A DNA stretch of 64,000 nt from Dryocola clanedunensis (GTDB lineage Bacteria > Pseudomonadota > Gammaproteobacteria > Enterobacterales > Enterobacteriaceae), in assembly GCF_025215155.1 (NCBI RefSeq), contig NZ_JALHAM010000116.1. One strand, written 5' to 3'. Both the position numbers and the translations under genes were made by a program. The notes under the pieces were generated by a model. It saw only the letters and a list, made by a program, of their open reading frames with translations, ran no database searches and was not told the origin of the DNA. Position 1 is the first letter of the stretch. Each line of letters begins with the position of its first letter. Of the stretch, positions 55,229-63,017 are shown piece by piece.

Positions 55229-55784
55229 TTTGCACCTCCCTCGCCTGGATTTTTCCTCCGAATCCCGTCACGCGCAGGGCAAATCCCCCGGCCAGCGAAC
55301 GGTAATCGTGCCCGGCGACGGTCGGCCAGACGGCGAGAGCAGAAAGGATTTCAGTACCGGTATTAATGAGCCGGTGGGCTGTATTGCCCGGAATGATATG
55401 CACAGAGCCGGGTGAGACCTGCTCCAGCCGCGCCTCACCCTGCTCGTTTTGCAGCAGCAGCAGGCCGCTGCCGCGAATGCCAAAATAGACCTCGCCCTGC
55501 TCACGCCGCTGGTGGAAATGTCCGCGAGTCATATAAAACTCATCGCCCACGTTTCCCGGATGAAGATGCGTCATGCCGACATACAGCTCCCCTTCGCCCT
55601 GTGGGGAGTCCAGCACTTCAACTTCATAGACTGGCGTGTCGGCGGGAATAGCCTGCCATGCGGCAAAGTCGTGGAAGACGCCGTTAAGATCGCCGCAGCG
55701 CGTGACTTTTTTAATCACGTTTTTGGCCGTGAACCGGCCAGTAAGAAACGCCACGCCCGGTGGCGTAGTGATGGTTGTCGTCAT
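55221..55784 (-). CDS. Cupin glucose-6-phosphate isomerase
   Basis: 187 residues from ATG 55784 (MTTTITTPPGVAFLTGRFTA); the six-residue upstream extension lacks a good ribosome-binding site, whereas GGAGAAAACAA precedes this ATG. GDEFYMTRGHFHQ (His89, His91), GEVYFGIRG (Glu98) and IPGNTAHRLIN (His137) match the metal ligands of Pyrococcus-type phosphoglucose isomerase almost position for position. First gene of a two-gene operon with an operator on its promoter. Confidence 0.85.
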   Translation of the reverse strand: MTTTITTPPGVAFLTGRFTAKNVIKKVTRCGDLNGVFHDFAAWQAIPADTPVYEVEVLDSPQGEGELYVGMTHLHPGNVGDEFYMTRGHFHQRREQGEVYFGIRGSGLLLLQNEQGEARLEQVSPGSVHIIPGNTAHRLINTGTEILSALAVWPTVAGHDYRSLAGGFALRVTGFGGKIQAREVQNG

Positions 55785-55818
55785 TTGTTTTCTCCGGCCC
55801 AAGGAGAACAGCCCGTTG

Positions 55819-55846
55819 AGTATAGTCGGTTAATCGATTAACCGAC
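55819..55846 (-). promoter_or_regulatory. Promoter and perfect operator of the cupin operon
   Basis: A perfect 22-bp palindrome (55825-55846) with core GGTTAATCGATTAACC is followed directly, on the minus strand, by a consensus-like -10 TATACT (55824-55819). The palindrome fills the spacer and -35 position, so a bound repressor would block RNA polymerase. It shares its core with the copies at 48992, 49082 and 49114. Confidence 0.82.
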
Positions 55847-55887
55847 CTGACAGGCCCAGCAAAAGTCGAGCTGCGTCGCACTATTTT

Positions 55888-56805
55888 TTAAGGAGCCAGC
55901 GCGAGCACCTCTGCTACCCACCCCTGGAAACCAGCGACGTCCAGACCTAGCGCCACCTGCGCATTTGGCTGTCTTTCAAACCGACCCTCAATATCTACAA
56001 CCGTTGTGCCTGCCGTATACTCTCCGTGGGTTTCAACCCCCACAAAACACTCATGCATATGGAACAGTTCTGGTTTTACAAGGAACGCAATCGCGCAGAG
56101 ATCGTGCATGCGCAGGCCGGTCGCCATGCTGCCGCTACGGTAGTGGCTGAAAAGAGAGTGAAGCATCTTTCCGGTTTGATTCAAATGCGCAAGCTGCTGC
56201 AAATACTCAGGGCTTAGCAGCGCCGTGTTGGTCACGTCCAGCCCGCACATCACGATATCCAGCCCGCTTTCAAAGACACGCGCGGCGGCTTCAGGATCGA
56301 TGGCGATATTAAATTCCGCGTTCGGCGTGAAGTTACCGCGCCCGGCCGATCCGCCCATCATCACCAGGCGTTGGATCTTGTCTTTGCAGTCCGGGTATTG
56401 CGTTAACAGCAGAGCGATATTGGTCAGCGGACCGATGGTGACAAGCGTTACGAGCTTATCGCTGGCCTTCAGGTACTGATAAATAGCTTCACAAGCAGGC
56501 TCCGCCAGCGGCTGACGAGAATGCTCAACGAATGTATACCCTTCCATACCCGACTCGCCGTGAACATAGGCGGCATCGCGCAGTTTACGCACCAGCGGCG
56601 TTGCGGCTCCTTTTGCCACCGGGATATCAGACTGCCAGAACTCCATTAGCGCCAATGCGTTACGCGTGGTTTTCTCTACAGAAACGTTACCTGCAACGGT
56701 AGTTATCAGCTTTAAATCAAGCTGTGGGGCAAACAGCGCCGCGGCAATGGCAACGGCGTCGTCTATACCAGGATCCGTATCCAGAATGATGGGGTTTCTT
56801 TCCAT
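55888..56805 (-). CDS. rihC: Ribonucleoside hydrolase RihC
   Basis: 305 residues (E. coli RihC: 304). It cleaves purine and pyrimidine ribonucleosides to base and ribose. The N-terminal calcium-binding DTDPGIDDAVAIAAA motif, VAGNVSVEKTTRNAL, and MRMHDLCAIAFLV-type C-terminal Asp are intact. In E. coli rihC is next to dapB; here the PTS/isomerase block separates them, and the dgo-like genes follow on the other side. Confidence 0.93.
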   Translation of the reverse strand: MERNPIILDTDPGIDDAVAIAAALFAPQLDLKLITTVAGNVSVEKTTRNALALMEFWQSDIPVAKGAATPLVRKLRDAAYVHGESGMEGYTFVEHSRQPLAEPACEAIYQYLKASDKLVTLVTIGPLTNIALLLTQYPDCKDKIQRLVMMGGSAGRGNFTPNAEFNIAIDPEAAARVFESGLDIVMCGLDVTNTALLSPEYLQQLAHLNQTGKMLHSLFSHYRSGSMATGLRMHDLCAIAFLVKPELFHMHECFVGVETHGEYTAGTTVVDIEGRFERQPNAQVALGLDVAGFQGWVAEVLALAP

Positions 56806-56900
56806 AAGTGGCTCTCTCTTTTAACCTTATTAGGCACATACATTGCTCTTAGCTTACTATGTAGCTCGTTTCTCTATTTGGTCTTCGCCGGGAAAATACG

Positions 56901-57632
56901 ATGAAAGTCACGCAGGCAAGTATTTCTGAATCCGTTACGCAACACCTTGCGCGCCGTATTATTCACGGCGATCTCGCCCCAGGCCTTTCGCTGTCGGGCG
57001 AAAACGAGCTGGCTCAGGAATATGACGTTTCCCGGACGTCAGTGCGCAACGCCCTGCAGGTACTGGCGGCAAAAGGCCTGATCTCTATTCAGGCGAAAAA
57101 GCGCAGCACGGTCAACAGCCGGGAACAGTGGAGCCTGCTGGATATAGATGTGCTGGGCTGGCTCTCTGAAGGGGAAGTCGATCTGCAGCTCGTTGAGCAG
57201 CTAATGATCACCCGTCTGATCTTCGAGCCTAACGTCGCCACGCTGGCGGCGCTCAACGCCAACGGTCACGACCTGGCAGCGATGGAAGACGCGCTGCAGC
57301 TGATGCGTCAGGGCCAGCTTGAGGCGGAGCGGCCGCTGTTTGAACAAGGGGACATGGCCTTCCACCAGGCCTTACTGCGCGCGACGCACAACCCCTTCCT
57401 GCTTGCCCTCGGCAACGCCCTTTCTGCCGCAATGGAACTCTCGTTTCGCCAGACGATTGAAAAAGACGTGCGCCAGACGAAAACCGCCATTGATGAACAC
57501 TTTCAGCTGTTCGACGCCATCCGTCTGAAGCAGGTCGACAACGCCCGCCAGCAGATGCGCAGCATCGTGCTTAACGCCGCGAAGAAGCGCATCTGGCACG
57601 ATCGCCCGGAAATGTTCGACCACATCATCTGA
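56901..57632 (+). CDS. GntR/FCD-family regulator, DgoR-like
   Basis: 243 residues. N-terminal GntR winged helix (residues about 8-75: ISESVTQHLARRIIHGDLAP, LAQEYDVSRTSVRNALQVLA) and a C-terminal FCD ligand domain with metal-type histidines (DMAFHQALLRATHN; DEHFQLFDAI). The arrangement regulator-kinase-aldolase copies E. coli dgoRKA. It is divergent from rihC and probably represses the dgoK operon through the sites at 57695 and 57717, responding to a sugar acid. Confidence 0.82.
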   Translation: MKVTQASISESVTQHLARRIIHGDLAPGLSLSGENELAQEYDVSRTSVRNALQVLAAKGLISIQAKKRSTVNSREQWSLLDIDVLGWLSEGEVDLQLVEQLMITRLIFEPNVATLAALNANGHDLAAMEDALQLMRQGQLEAERPLFEQGDMAFHQALLRATHNPFLLALGNALSAAMELSFRQTIEKDVRQTKTAIDEHFQLFDAIRLKQVDNARQQMRSIVLNAAKKRIWHDRPEMFDHII

Positions 57633-57694
57633 TCCCCTTCTGACGTAATTTCGATCGCCCTCACAGATCCTGGGTGTTTTTTGCTCTAGCATTC

Positions 57695-57727
57695 TTGTAT
57701 TACAAGATTGATTGGTTTGTATTACTT
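57695..57727 (+). promoter_or_regulatory. Twin DgoR-type operator before dgoK
   Basis: TTGTATTACAA (57695-57705), a perfect palindrome extended to CTTGTATTACAAG, and TTGTATTACTT (57717-57727), centres 22 bp apart. They resemble the TTGTA-N-TACAA sites described for E. coli DgoR. A promoter TTGCTC - 17 bp - AAGATT (57681-57709) would put the second copy at the transcription start. Confidence 0.72.
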
Positions 57728-57730
57728 GAT

Positions 57731-58633
57731 ATGAGCAGACACTGGATCGCTATCGACTGGGGCACCACCAACTTCCGTGCATTCTTGATGCATGACGATG
57801 TTCAGGTTGCCCAGATAAATCAGGCCTGCGGGCTACTGTCCGTTGGGCAAGGGGGGTTTGCCGGCACGCTGCAAAAGCTTATACAGCCCTGGCTTGAGAA
57901 TTATCCAGCCGCGCCGATCGTGCTGGCGGGGATGGTTGGATCGCAGCAAGGTTGGTATGAGGTAGCCTACGCCCCGCTTCCCGCCACTGCGTGCAGTCTC
58001 GTTGAAAGAACGCTGAAGATCGCAACCCCGTGGGGAAGTCCTGCGTGGATCGTGCCCGGCGTCAGCGGCACCAGTCCGTTTGGGCAGCCAGATGTCATGC
58101 GCGGAGAGGAAGTCCAACTCTTTGGCCTTTACGCTTTACACCCGGCGGCGCAGCACTACGCATTGCTGCCGGGTACGCACAGCAAACACGCGCAGATGAT
58201 CAACGGCGAGATCGCCACCTTTTCCACGTTTATGAGCGGCGAGCTGTTCGCGCTGCTCAGCCAGCATTCACTCCTCGGACGCGCCCTGCCGCCGCCGCAG
58301 GAAGATGAAAATGCCTTCTTACTCGGTGTCTCGACGGCCCTACATGGCGCGCCTTTCAGTCATTTAATTTTCTCTGCCCGCTCCCGTCGCCTTGCCGGTG
58401 AGATACCGCACGTGCACATCCACAGCTACCTTTCCGGCCTGGTTATCGGTTATGAACTGCTGGCTTTACCCGGTGCGCAGCACGCCTGGCTGGTTGGCAG
58501 CCCTTCTCTCACCGCTCGCTATGCGCTGGCGGCAACACAGACCGGCTTAGATCTTGTGCCGGTCAGCGGCGATGACTGTTTTATCCGCGGCCTTTGCCAT
58601 CTCTATTCCCTCCTTCAGGAACACGTATCATGA
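57731..58633 (+). CDS. dgoK: 2-dehydro-3-deoxygalactonokinase
   Basis: 300 residues from ATG 57731 (MSRHWIAIDWGTTNFRAFLM); the frame is open to 57674 but the preceding bases are operator. DgoK family: DWGTTNFRA phosphate loop, GMVGSQQGWYEVAY, PGTHSKHAQM. It phosphorylates 2-keto-3-deoxy-D-galactonate at C6. No clear ribosome-binding site is seen, and the second operator ends 3 bp before the start. It overlaps the aldolase gene by 4 bp (ATGA). Confidence 0.9.
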   Translation: MSRHWIAIDWGTTNFRAFLMHDDVQVAQINQACGLLSVGQGGFAGTLQKLIQPWLENYPAAPIVLAGMVGSQQGWYEVAYAPLPATACSLVERTLKIATPWGSPAWIVPGVSGTSPFGQPDVMRGEEVQLFGLYALHPAAQHYALLPGTHSKHAQMINGEIATFSTFMSGELFALLSQHSLLGRALPPPQEDENAFLLGVSTALHGAPFSHLIFSARSRRLAGEIPHVHIHSYLSGLVIGYELLALPGAQHAWLVGSPSLTARYALAATQTGLDLVPVSGDDCFIRGLCHLYSLLQEHVS

Positions 58634-59277
58634 ACCCGACAACGTTTCTTCAGCGCTGGCAGCAGGAGCCTCTGCCGCTGATTGCTATTTTGCGCGGCAT
58701 CACGCCGGATAAGGCCGTAGAGGCGGCGGAAGCTCTGCTCGAGTGCGGCTTCCGCTATCTTGAAGTGCCGCTCAATAGCCCATCCCCCTACGAATCAATC
58801 AGCCTGATGCGCAAAGCCGTAGGCGATCGAGGCTATGTGGGAGCAGGCACCGTTCTGAGCGTTGAGCAGGTAGATCGGGTGGCCGAGTGCGGCGGGCAGC
58901 TGATCATCTCCCCGAACTGTAATCCCGATGTGATCGCGCATGCCGTGGAACGCGAAATGATCAGCCTGCCGGGCGTGATGACGCCGAGCGAGGCCTTTAG
59001 CGCAATCAATGCCGGGGCCAGCGCGCTGAAGCTCTTCCCGGCAGAGCAGATCACTCCGGCAATCACTAAAGCCTTCCGCGCAGTGATCCCGGCAGACGTT
59101 GCTTTCCTGCCGGTAGGCGGCATCCAGCCTGATGCGGCCCAGATGCGCAGCTACATTCAGGCCGGTGCCAACGGCTTTGGCCTTGGCGGCGGGCTGTACC
59201 AGGCGGGCATGAGCATCGACACGCTGCGGGGCCGGGCGCGGGCATACCAGCAGGCCTGGCGCGAGTGCGCGGAGTAA
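58630..59277 (+). CDS. dgoA: 2-dehydro-3-deoxy-6-phosphogalactonate aldolase
   Basis: 215 residues from ATG 58630. A KDPG/KDPGal class I aldolase: PLIAILRGITPDKA, Glu45 in LEVPLNSP, VGAGTVL, and the Schiff-base Lys134 in ALKLFP. It cleaves KDPGal to pyruvate and glyceraldehyde-3-phosphate. The GGIQPDAAQM phosphate-binding loop is present. Overlaps dgoK by 4 bp and is followed by the lactonase gene after 1 bp. Confidence 0.92.
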   Translation: MNPTTFLQRWQQEPLPLIAILRGITPDKAVEAAEALLECGFRYLEVPLNSPSPYESISLMRKAVGDRGYVGAGTVLSVEQVDRVAECGGQLIISPNCNPDVIAHAVEREMISLPGVMTPSEAFSAINAGASALKLFPAEQITPAITKAFRAVIPADVAFLPVGGIQPDAAQMRSYIQAGANGFGLGGGLYQAGMSIDTLRGRARAYQQAWRECAE

Positions 59278-59278
59278 T

Positions 59279-60151
59279 ATGATGGCTGACTGGAACAGTG
59301 CTGATATTCAGGTAGTAAACGACTACCGCGCACAGCTAGGTGAAACCCCCGTCTGGTGCGCACGTAGCCAGTCCCTGCTCTGGGTTGATATTTTGCAACA
59401 GCGCCTGCTGCGCTACTGGCCCGAAAGCAGTGGCCGCACTGAAATCCACGCCATGCCGCCTTTTACCAGCGCGGTGCTGCTGACTGGTAAAGAAGAGGTC
59501 TTTCTTACCGTCAGCCAGAACGGTATCGCGCTGTATGACTACGCCCACCAGCGCTTTGAGCCGCTTTGTGATTATCCGACGGATACGGCAGACACCCGGC
59601 CAAACGAGGCGGCCATCGCCCCCGACGGCGCGCTCTGGTTCAGCACGATGGATCCTGCCGTTAGCCAGGCCATCGGGAGCTGGTATCGCTTTGCCTGGGG
59701 TGATGTAGCCCCGCGTCGCCTGCTGGGCGGCCTGCTAGTCCCAAATACACTCCAGTGGCACGACGGCCATGTCTGGTTCGCCGACTCCCTGCGGCACAGC
59801 TTTTACTGCACGCCTGCGGCCGATACCACGCTTTCCAGCCTCACAACTCATCCTGTTGACGGCATCCCGGACGGCTCTGCGCTGACGACGTCAGGCCAGC
59901 TAATCAACGCCCGCTGGGGTCAGTCCCGGCTGGTGCGCTGCCAGCTTTCAGGCCCGCACATGCGCGAGCTGGATGCTTTGCCCTTACCGGTTCGCCAGCC
60001 CAGCAGCTGCACCTTCGGCGGGCCGGATCTCTCCACCCTTTTTATCACTTCCGCACGCGACGGGCTTTCACAACCCGGCGCAACGGACGGCGCTCTGCTT
60101 TGCACGGCGACCAGGCTTACCGGCCAGCCTGCCGGTCAATTCGTTTACTAA
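59279..60151 (+). CDS. SMP-30/gluconolactonase-family sugar lactonase
   Basis: 290 residues of a six-bladed propeller. The metal ligands of the family are visible: Glu22 in LGETPVW, Asn109 in RPNEAAIAPDG, Asn156 in VPNTLQW and Asp198 in GIPDGSAL. It would open a sugar-1,4-lactone (probably galactono- or a related lactone) to the aldonate for the dehydratase encoded downstream. It starts 1 bp after dgoA (a second ATG lies one codon on) and is part of the same operon. Confidence 0.85.
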   Translation: MMADWNSADIQVVNDYRAQLGETPVWCARSQSLLWVDILQQRLLRYWPESSGRTEIHAMPPFTSAVLLTGKEEVFLTVSQNGIALYDYAHQRFEPLCDYPTDTADTRPNEAAIAPDGALWFSTMDPAVSQAIGSWYRFAWGDVAPRRLLGGLLVPNTLQWHDGHVWFADSLRHSFYCTPAADTTLSSLTTHPVDGIPDGSALTTSGQLINARWGQSRLVRCQLSGPHMRELDALPLPVRQPSSCTFGGPDLSTLFITSARDGLSQPGATDGALLCTATRLTGQPAGQFVY

Positions 60152-60177
60152 AATTATAAAACTATCAAGGTGTTATT

Positions 60178-61602
60178 ATGAACACGGCTACCCACCCTAC
60201 AAAAACGAACCGGCAGACGTACCTCGTCTGCTTCCTTGCGGCCCTTGCCGGACTGCTGTTCGGTCTGGACATGGGCGTCATTGCAGGCGCACTGCCCTTC
60301 ATCGCCCATGAATTTAGCCTCAGCAGCCACCACCAGGAGATAGTCGTCAGCATCATGATGTTTGGCGCCGCTCTTGGTGCGCTGTGCAGCGGCCCGATGT
60401 CCTCCTCGCTTGGCCGCAGGAAAAGCCTGCTGCTGGGCGCTGCGCTGTTTGTCATCGGTTCCGTCGGCTGCGCCCTGGCCCACAATCTGGAGATCCTCTC
60501 GGTTTCCCGCTTTATCCTGGGCCTGGCGGTTGGCGTCGCATCGTTTACCGCGCCGCTTTATCTGTCTGAAATCGCCCCGGAGCGCATTCGCGGCAGCATG
60601 ATCTCCCTGTACCAGCTGATGATCACCATCGGTATTCTGGCGGCGTTCCTCTCCGACACGGCGCTGAGCTCCGGCGGTCACTGGCGCTGGATGCTCGGCG
60701 TGATCACCTTCCCGGCCATCATCCTGTTCGTCGGCGTGCTGACGCTGCCGGAAAGCCCGCGCTGGCTGGCAATGAAAGATCGCCATGAGCTTGCCGGTAA
60801 GGTGCTCAGGCTGCTGCGTAACTCTGATAGAGAGGCCCAGCAGGAGCTGGATCAGATCCGCGAAAGCGTGATGATGAAACAGCGCGGCTGGCAGCTGTTT
60901 CGCAAAAATACCCACTTCCGTCGCTCAACTTACCTGGGCGTGCTGTTGCAGTTTATGCAGCAGTTCACCGGCATGACGGTGATTATGTATTACGCACCTA
61001 AAATCTTCGAAATCGCCGGCTTCTCTACGACTAAAGAGCAGATGTGGGGAACGGTGATTGCCGGGCTGACCAACGTGCTGGCGACCTTTATCGCCATTGG
61101 TCTGGTGGATAAATGGGGGCGCAAACCGATCCTCAAACTTGGTTTCTCCGTCATGGCGGTTTGCATGGGGATCCTCGGCTACATGTTCTACAGCGGTATC
61201 ACCAACCCGACAGAGCAGTACTCCGCCGTGATCGTGCTGCTGATCTTTATCGTCGGCTTCGCAATGAGCGCAGGCCCTTTGATCTGGGTGCTCTGCTCGG
61301 AGATCCAGCCGCTGGCCGGGCGCGACTTTGGCGTCACCTGCTCCACCATGGCGAACTGGATCGCCAACATGATCATCGGCGCGACCTTCCTGACGCTCAT
61401 CGACACCATCGGCAGCCCGAATACCTTCTGGCTGTACGGCGTGCTGAACGTGGTCTGCATCGTGCTGACCATCCTTTTCGTCCCCGAAACCAAGAACATT
61501 TCACTGGAGCATATTGAACGCAACCTGATGCGCGGCGAGCCCCTGCGCCACATCGGGCGGCAGCTGAGCACCAATCGCCCAATCGCCGCCACGGCGAAAT
61601 AA
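60178..61602 (+). CDS. Sugar-porter MFS transporter (GalP/AraE type)
   Basis: 474 residues with twelve helices. Sugar-porter signatures: GLLFGLDMGVIAGALPFI in helix 1, SLGRRKSLLLGA, RFILGLAVGVASFTAPLYLSE, PESPRWLAMK, VDKWGRKPIL and PETKNISLE. Proton-linked uptake of a neutral hexose or pentose. Its presence before the acid pathway suggests that the free sugar is imported and oxidised inside. E. coli GalP and AraE are the closest comparisons from memory. Confidence 0.88.
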   Translation: MNTATHPTKTNRQTYLVCFLAALAGLLFGLDMGVIAGALPFIAHEFSLSSHHQEIVVSIMMFGAALGALCSGPMSSSLGRRKSLLLGAALFVIGSVGCALAHNLEILSVSRFILGLAVGVASFTAPLYLSEIAPERIRGSMISLYQLMITIGILAAFLSDTALSSGGHWRWMLGVITFPAIILFVGVLTLPESPRWLAMKDRHELAGKVLRLLRNSDREAQQELDQIRESVMMKQRGWQLFRKNTHFRRSTYLGVLLQFMQQFTGMTVIMYYAPKIFEIAGFSTTKEQMWGTVIAGLTNVLATFIAIGLVDKWGRKPILKLGFSVMAVCMGILGYMFYSGITNPTEQYSAVIVLLIFIVGFAMSAGPLIWVLCSEIQPLAGRDFGVTCSTMANWIANMIIGATFLTLIDTIGSPNTFWLYGVLNVVCIVLTILFVPETKNISLEHIERNLMRGEPLRHIGRQLSTNRPIAATAK

Positions 61603-61656
61603 CTAATAAGCCCGGGCCGCCGAGGCTCGGGCAATTTACACCTCTGGAGAAAGACT
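61603..61656 (+). other. Short gap with GC-rich hairpin between the two transporter genes
   Basis: GCCCGGGCC and GGCTCGGGC form a 9-bp stem with one mismatch (about 61609-61631). No T-run. TGGAGAAAG ahead of the next ATG is its ribosome-binding site. The hairpin may reduce read-through or protect the upstream mRNA. Confidence 0.5.
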
Positions 61657-63000
61657 ATGAACGAGACGCTGGACAGCAAATCATCGGCCAAAGCCGCTGA
61701 GTCGCGGGTTTACAGTAAGATCACGCGACGCCTGATTCCCTTTTTAATCCTCTGCTACTTCTTCGCCTACCTGGATCGCGTTAACGTCGGCTTCGCCAAG
61801 CTGCATATGCAGGATGCGCTGAGCTTCAGCGACACGGTCTACGGGCTGGGGGCCGGGATTTTCTTTATCGGCTACTTCCTGTTTGAGATGCCGAGCAACC
61901 TGCTGATGCAGCGCTTCGGCCCCCGCTTCTGGATAGCCAGAATTATGGCAACCTGGGCGGTGCTCTCCGCAGGCATGATGTTTGTCACCACGCCAACGCA
62001 GTTCTACGTCGTGCGCTTCCTGCTGGGCGTGGCGGAAGCGGGCTTCTTCCCCGGCATCGTGTTTTATCTCACGCTGTGGTTCCCGTCATGGCGTTCGGCC
62101 CGCACGCTCGGGCTGTTTATCCTCGTCACCCCGCTTTCCACCATCATTGGCAGCCCGCTTTCGGGTCTGATCCTCAAGCTGTTCGAAGACGTTGGCGGCC
62201 TGCATAACTGGCAGTGGCTGTTCCTGGTGGAAGCCGTTCCGTCGTTCCTGCTGGCCTTCGTGGTGCTGCGCTACCTGGATAACGACGTGAAATCAGCTAA
62301 ATGGCTGAGCGACGCAGAAAAGCAGATGGTCTTTGACGACCTGCGCAAAGATGCCGTCAACCGCGAACGGGCCAACCGGGGCAAGGTGGACAGCAGCCTG
62401 AAGGGCATGCTCGCTAACGGCTACGTCTGGCTGCCGTCGATTATCAAAAGCTCCGGCGTGAACGACGATTTCTACATCGGCCTGCTCGCCGCCCTGCCCT
62501 ACGTCTTTGGCGCGGCCTTTATGGTGTGGAACAGCCGCCACTCCGACCTGAAGCAGGAGCGCCGCTGGCATATCGCCATTCCGGCCCTGATCGGCTGCGT
62601 TGGCCTTGCATTAAGCGCTTATTGCAGCGGCTCCACCTTCTGGATGATGGCGTGGATCTGCGTGGCTATGTCCGGCACCCTGGCGCTGATCCCAACCTAC
62701 ATCAGCCTGCCCGGCGCTCTACTTTCCGGCACGGCCGCCGCAGCCGGGATCGCCTTCGTCAATTCCGTGGGTAACCTGGCGGGCTTCTTTGGCCCGACGG
62801 TGCTGGGCTGGCTGAAAGATGCTACCGGGCGCACCGACCTCGGCTTATACATTCTGGCGGGCTTCCTGCTGCTCTGCGCCCCGCTGATTCTGGCCCTGCC
62901 GGCCCGTCTCGCTAACCCGAAAAAAGTTATCGCTGTCCCTGAACAGAACACCGCGCAGCCTGATGCTGCACACCCTGACAATGCGGCTCTTCGCCGCTAA
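61657..63000 (+). CDS. ACS-family MFS transporter, apparently lacking helix 7
   Basis: 447 residues. The anion:cation-symporter family is shown by FFAYLDRVNVGFAKLHM in helix 1, FEMPSNLLMQRFGPRFWIAR and RFLLGVAEAGFFPGIVFYLTLWFP. It is likely a sugar-acid importer, the counterpart of DgoT. After the central loop the text runs SSLKGML directly into ANGYVWLPSIIKSSG (junction near residue 252, about 62413). Homologues have a further 15-20 residues, the bulk of helix 7, at this point. Only eleven hydrophobic segments are left. Activity is therefore uncertain. Confidence 0.8.
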   Translation: MNETLDSKSSAKAAESRVYSKITRRLIPFLILCYFFAYLDRVNVGFAKLHMQDALSFSDTVYGLGAGIFFIGYFLFEMPSNLLMQRFGPRFWIARIMATWAVLSAGMMFVTTPTQFYVVRFLLGVAEAGFFPGIVFYLTLWFPSWRSARTLGLFILVTPLSTIIGSPLSGLILKLFEDVGGLHNWQWLFLVEAVPSFLLAFVVLRYLDNDVKSAKWLSDAEKQMVFDDLRKDAVNRERANRGKVDSSLKGMLANGYVWLPSIIKSSGVNDDFYIGLLAALPYVFGAAFMVWNSRHSDLKQERRWHIAIPALIGCVGLALSAYCSGSTFWMMAWICVAMSGTLALIPTYISLPGALLSGTAAAAGIAFVNSVGNLAGFFGPTVLGWLKDATGRTDLGLYILAGFLLLCAPLILALPARLANPKKVIAVPEQNTAQPDAAHPDNAALRR

Positions 63001-63017
63001 GAAAAGAGACTGAAATT

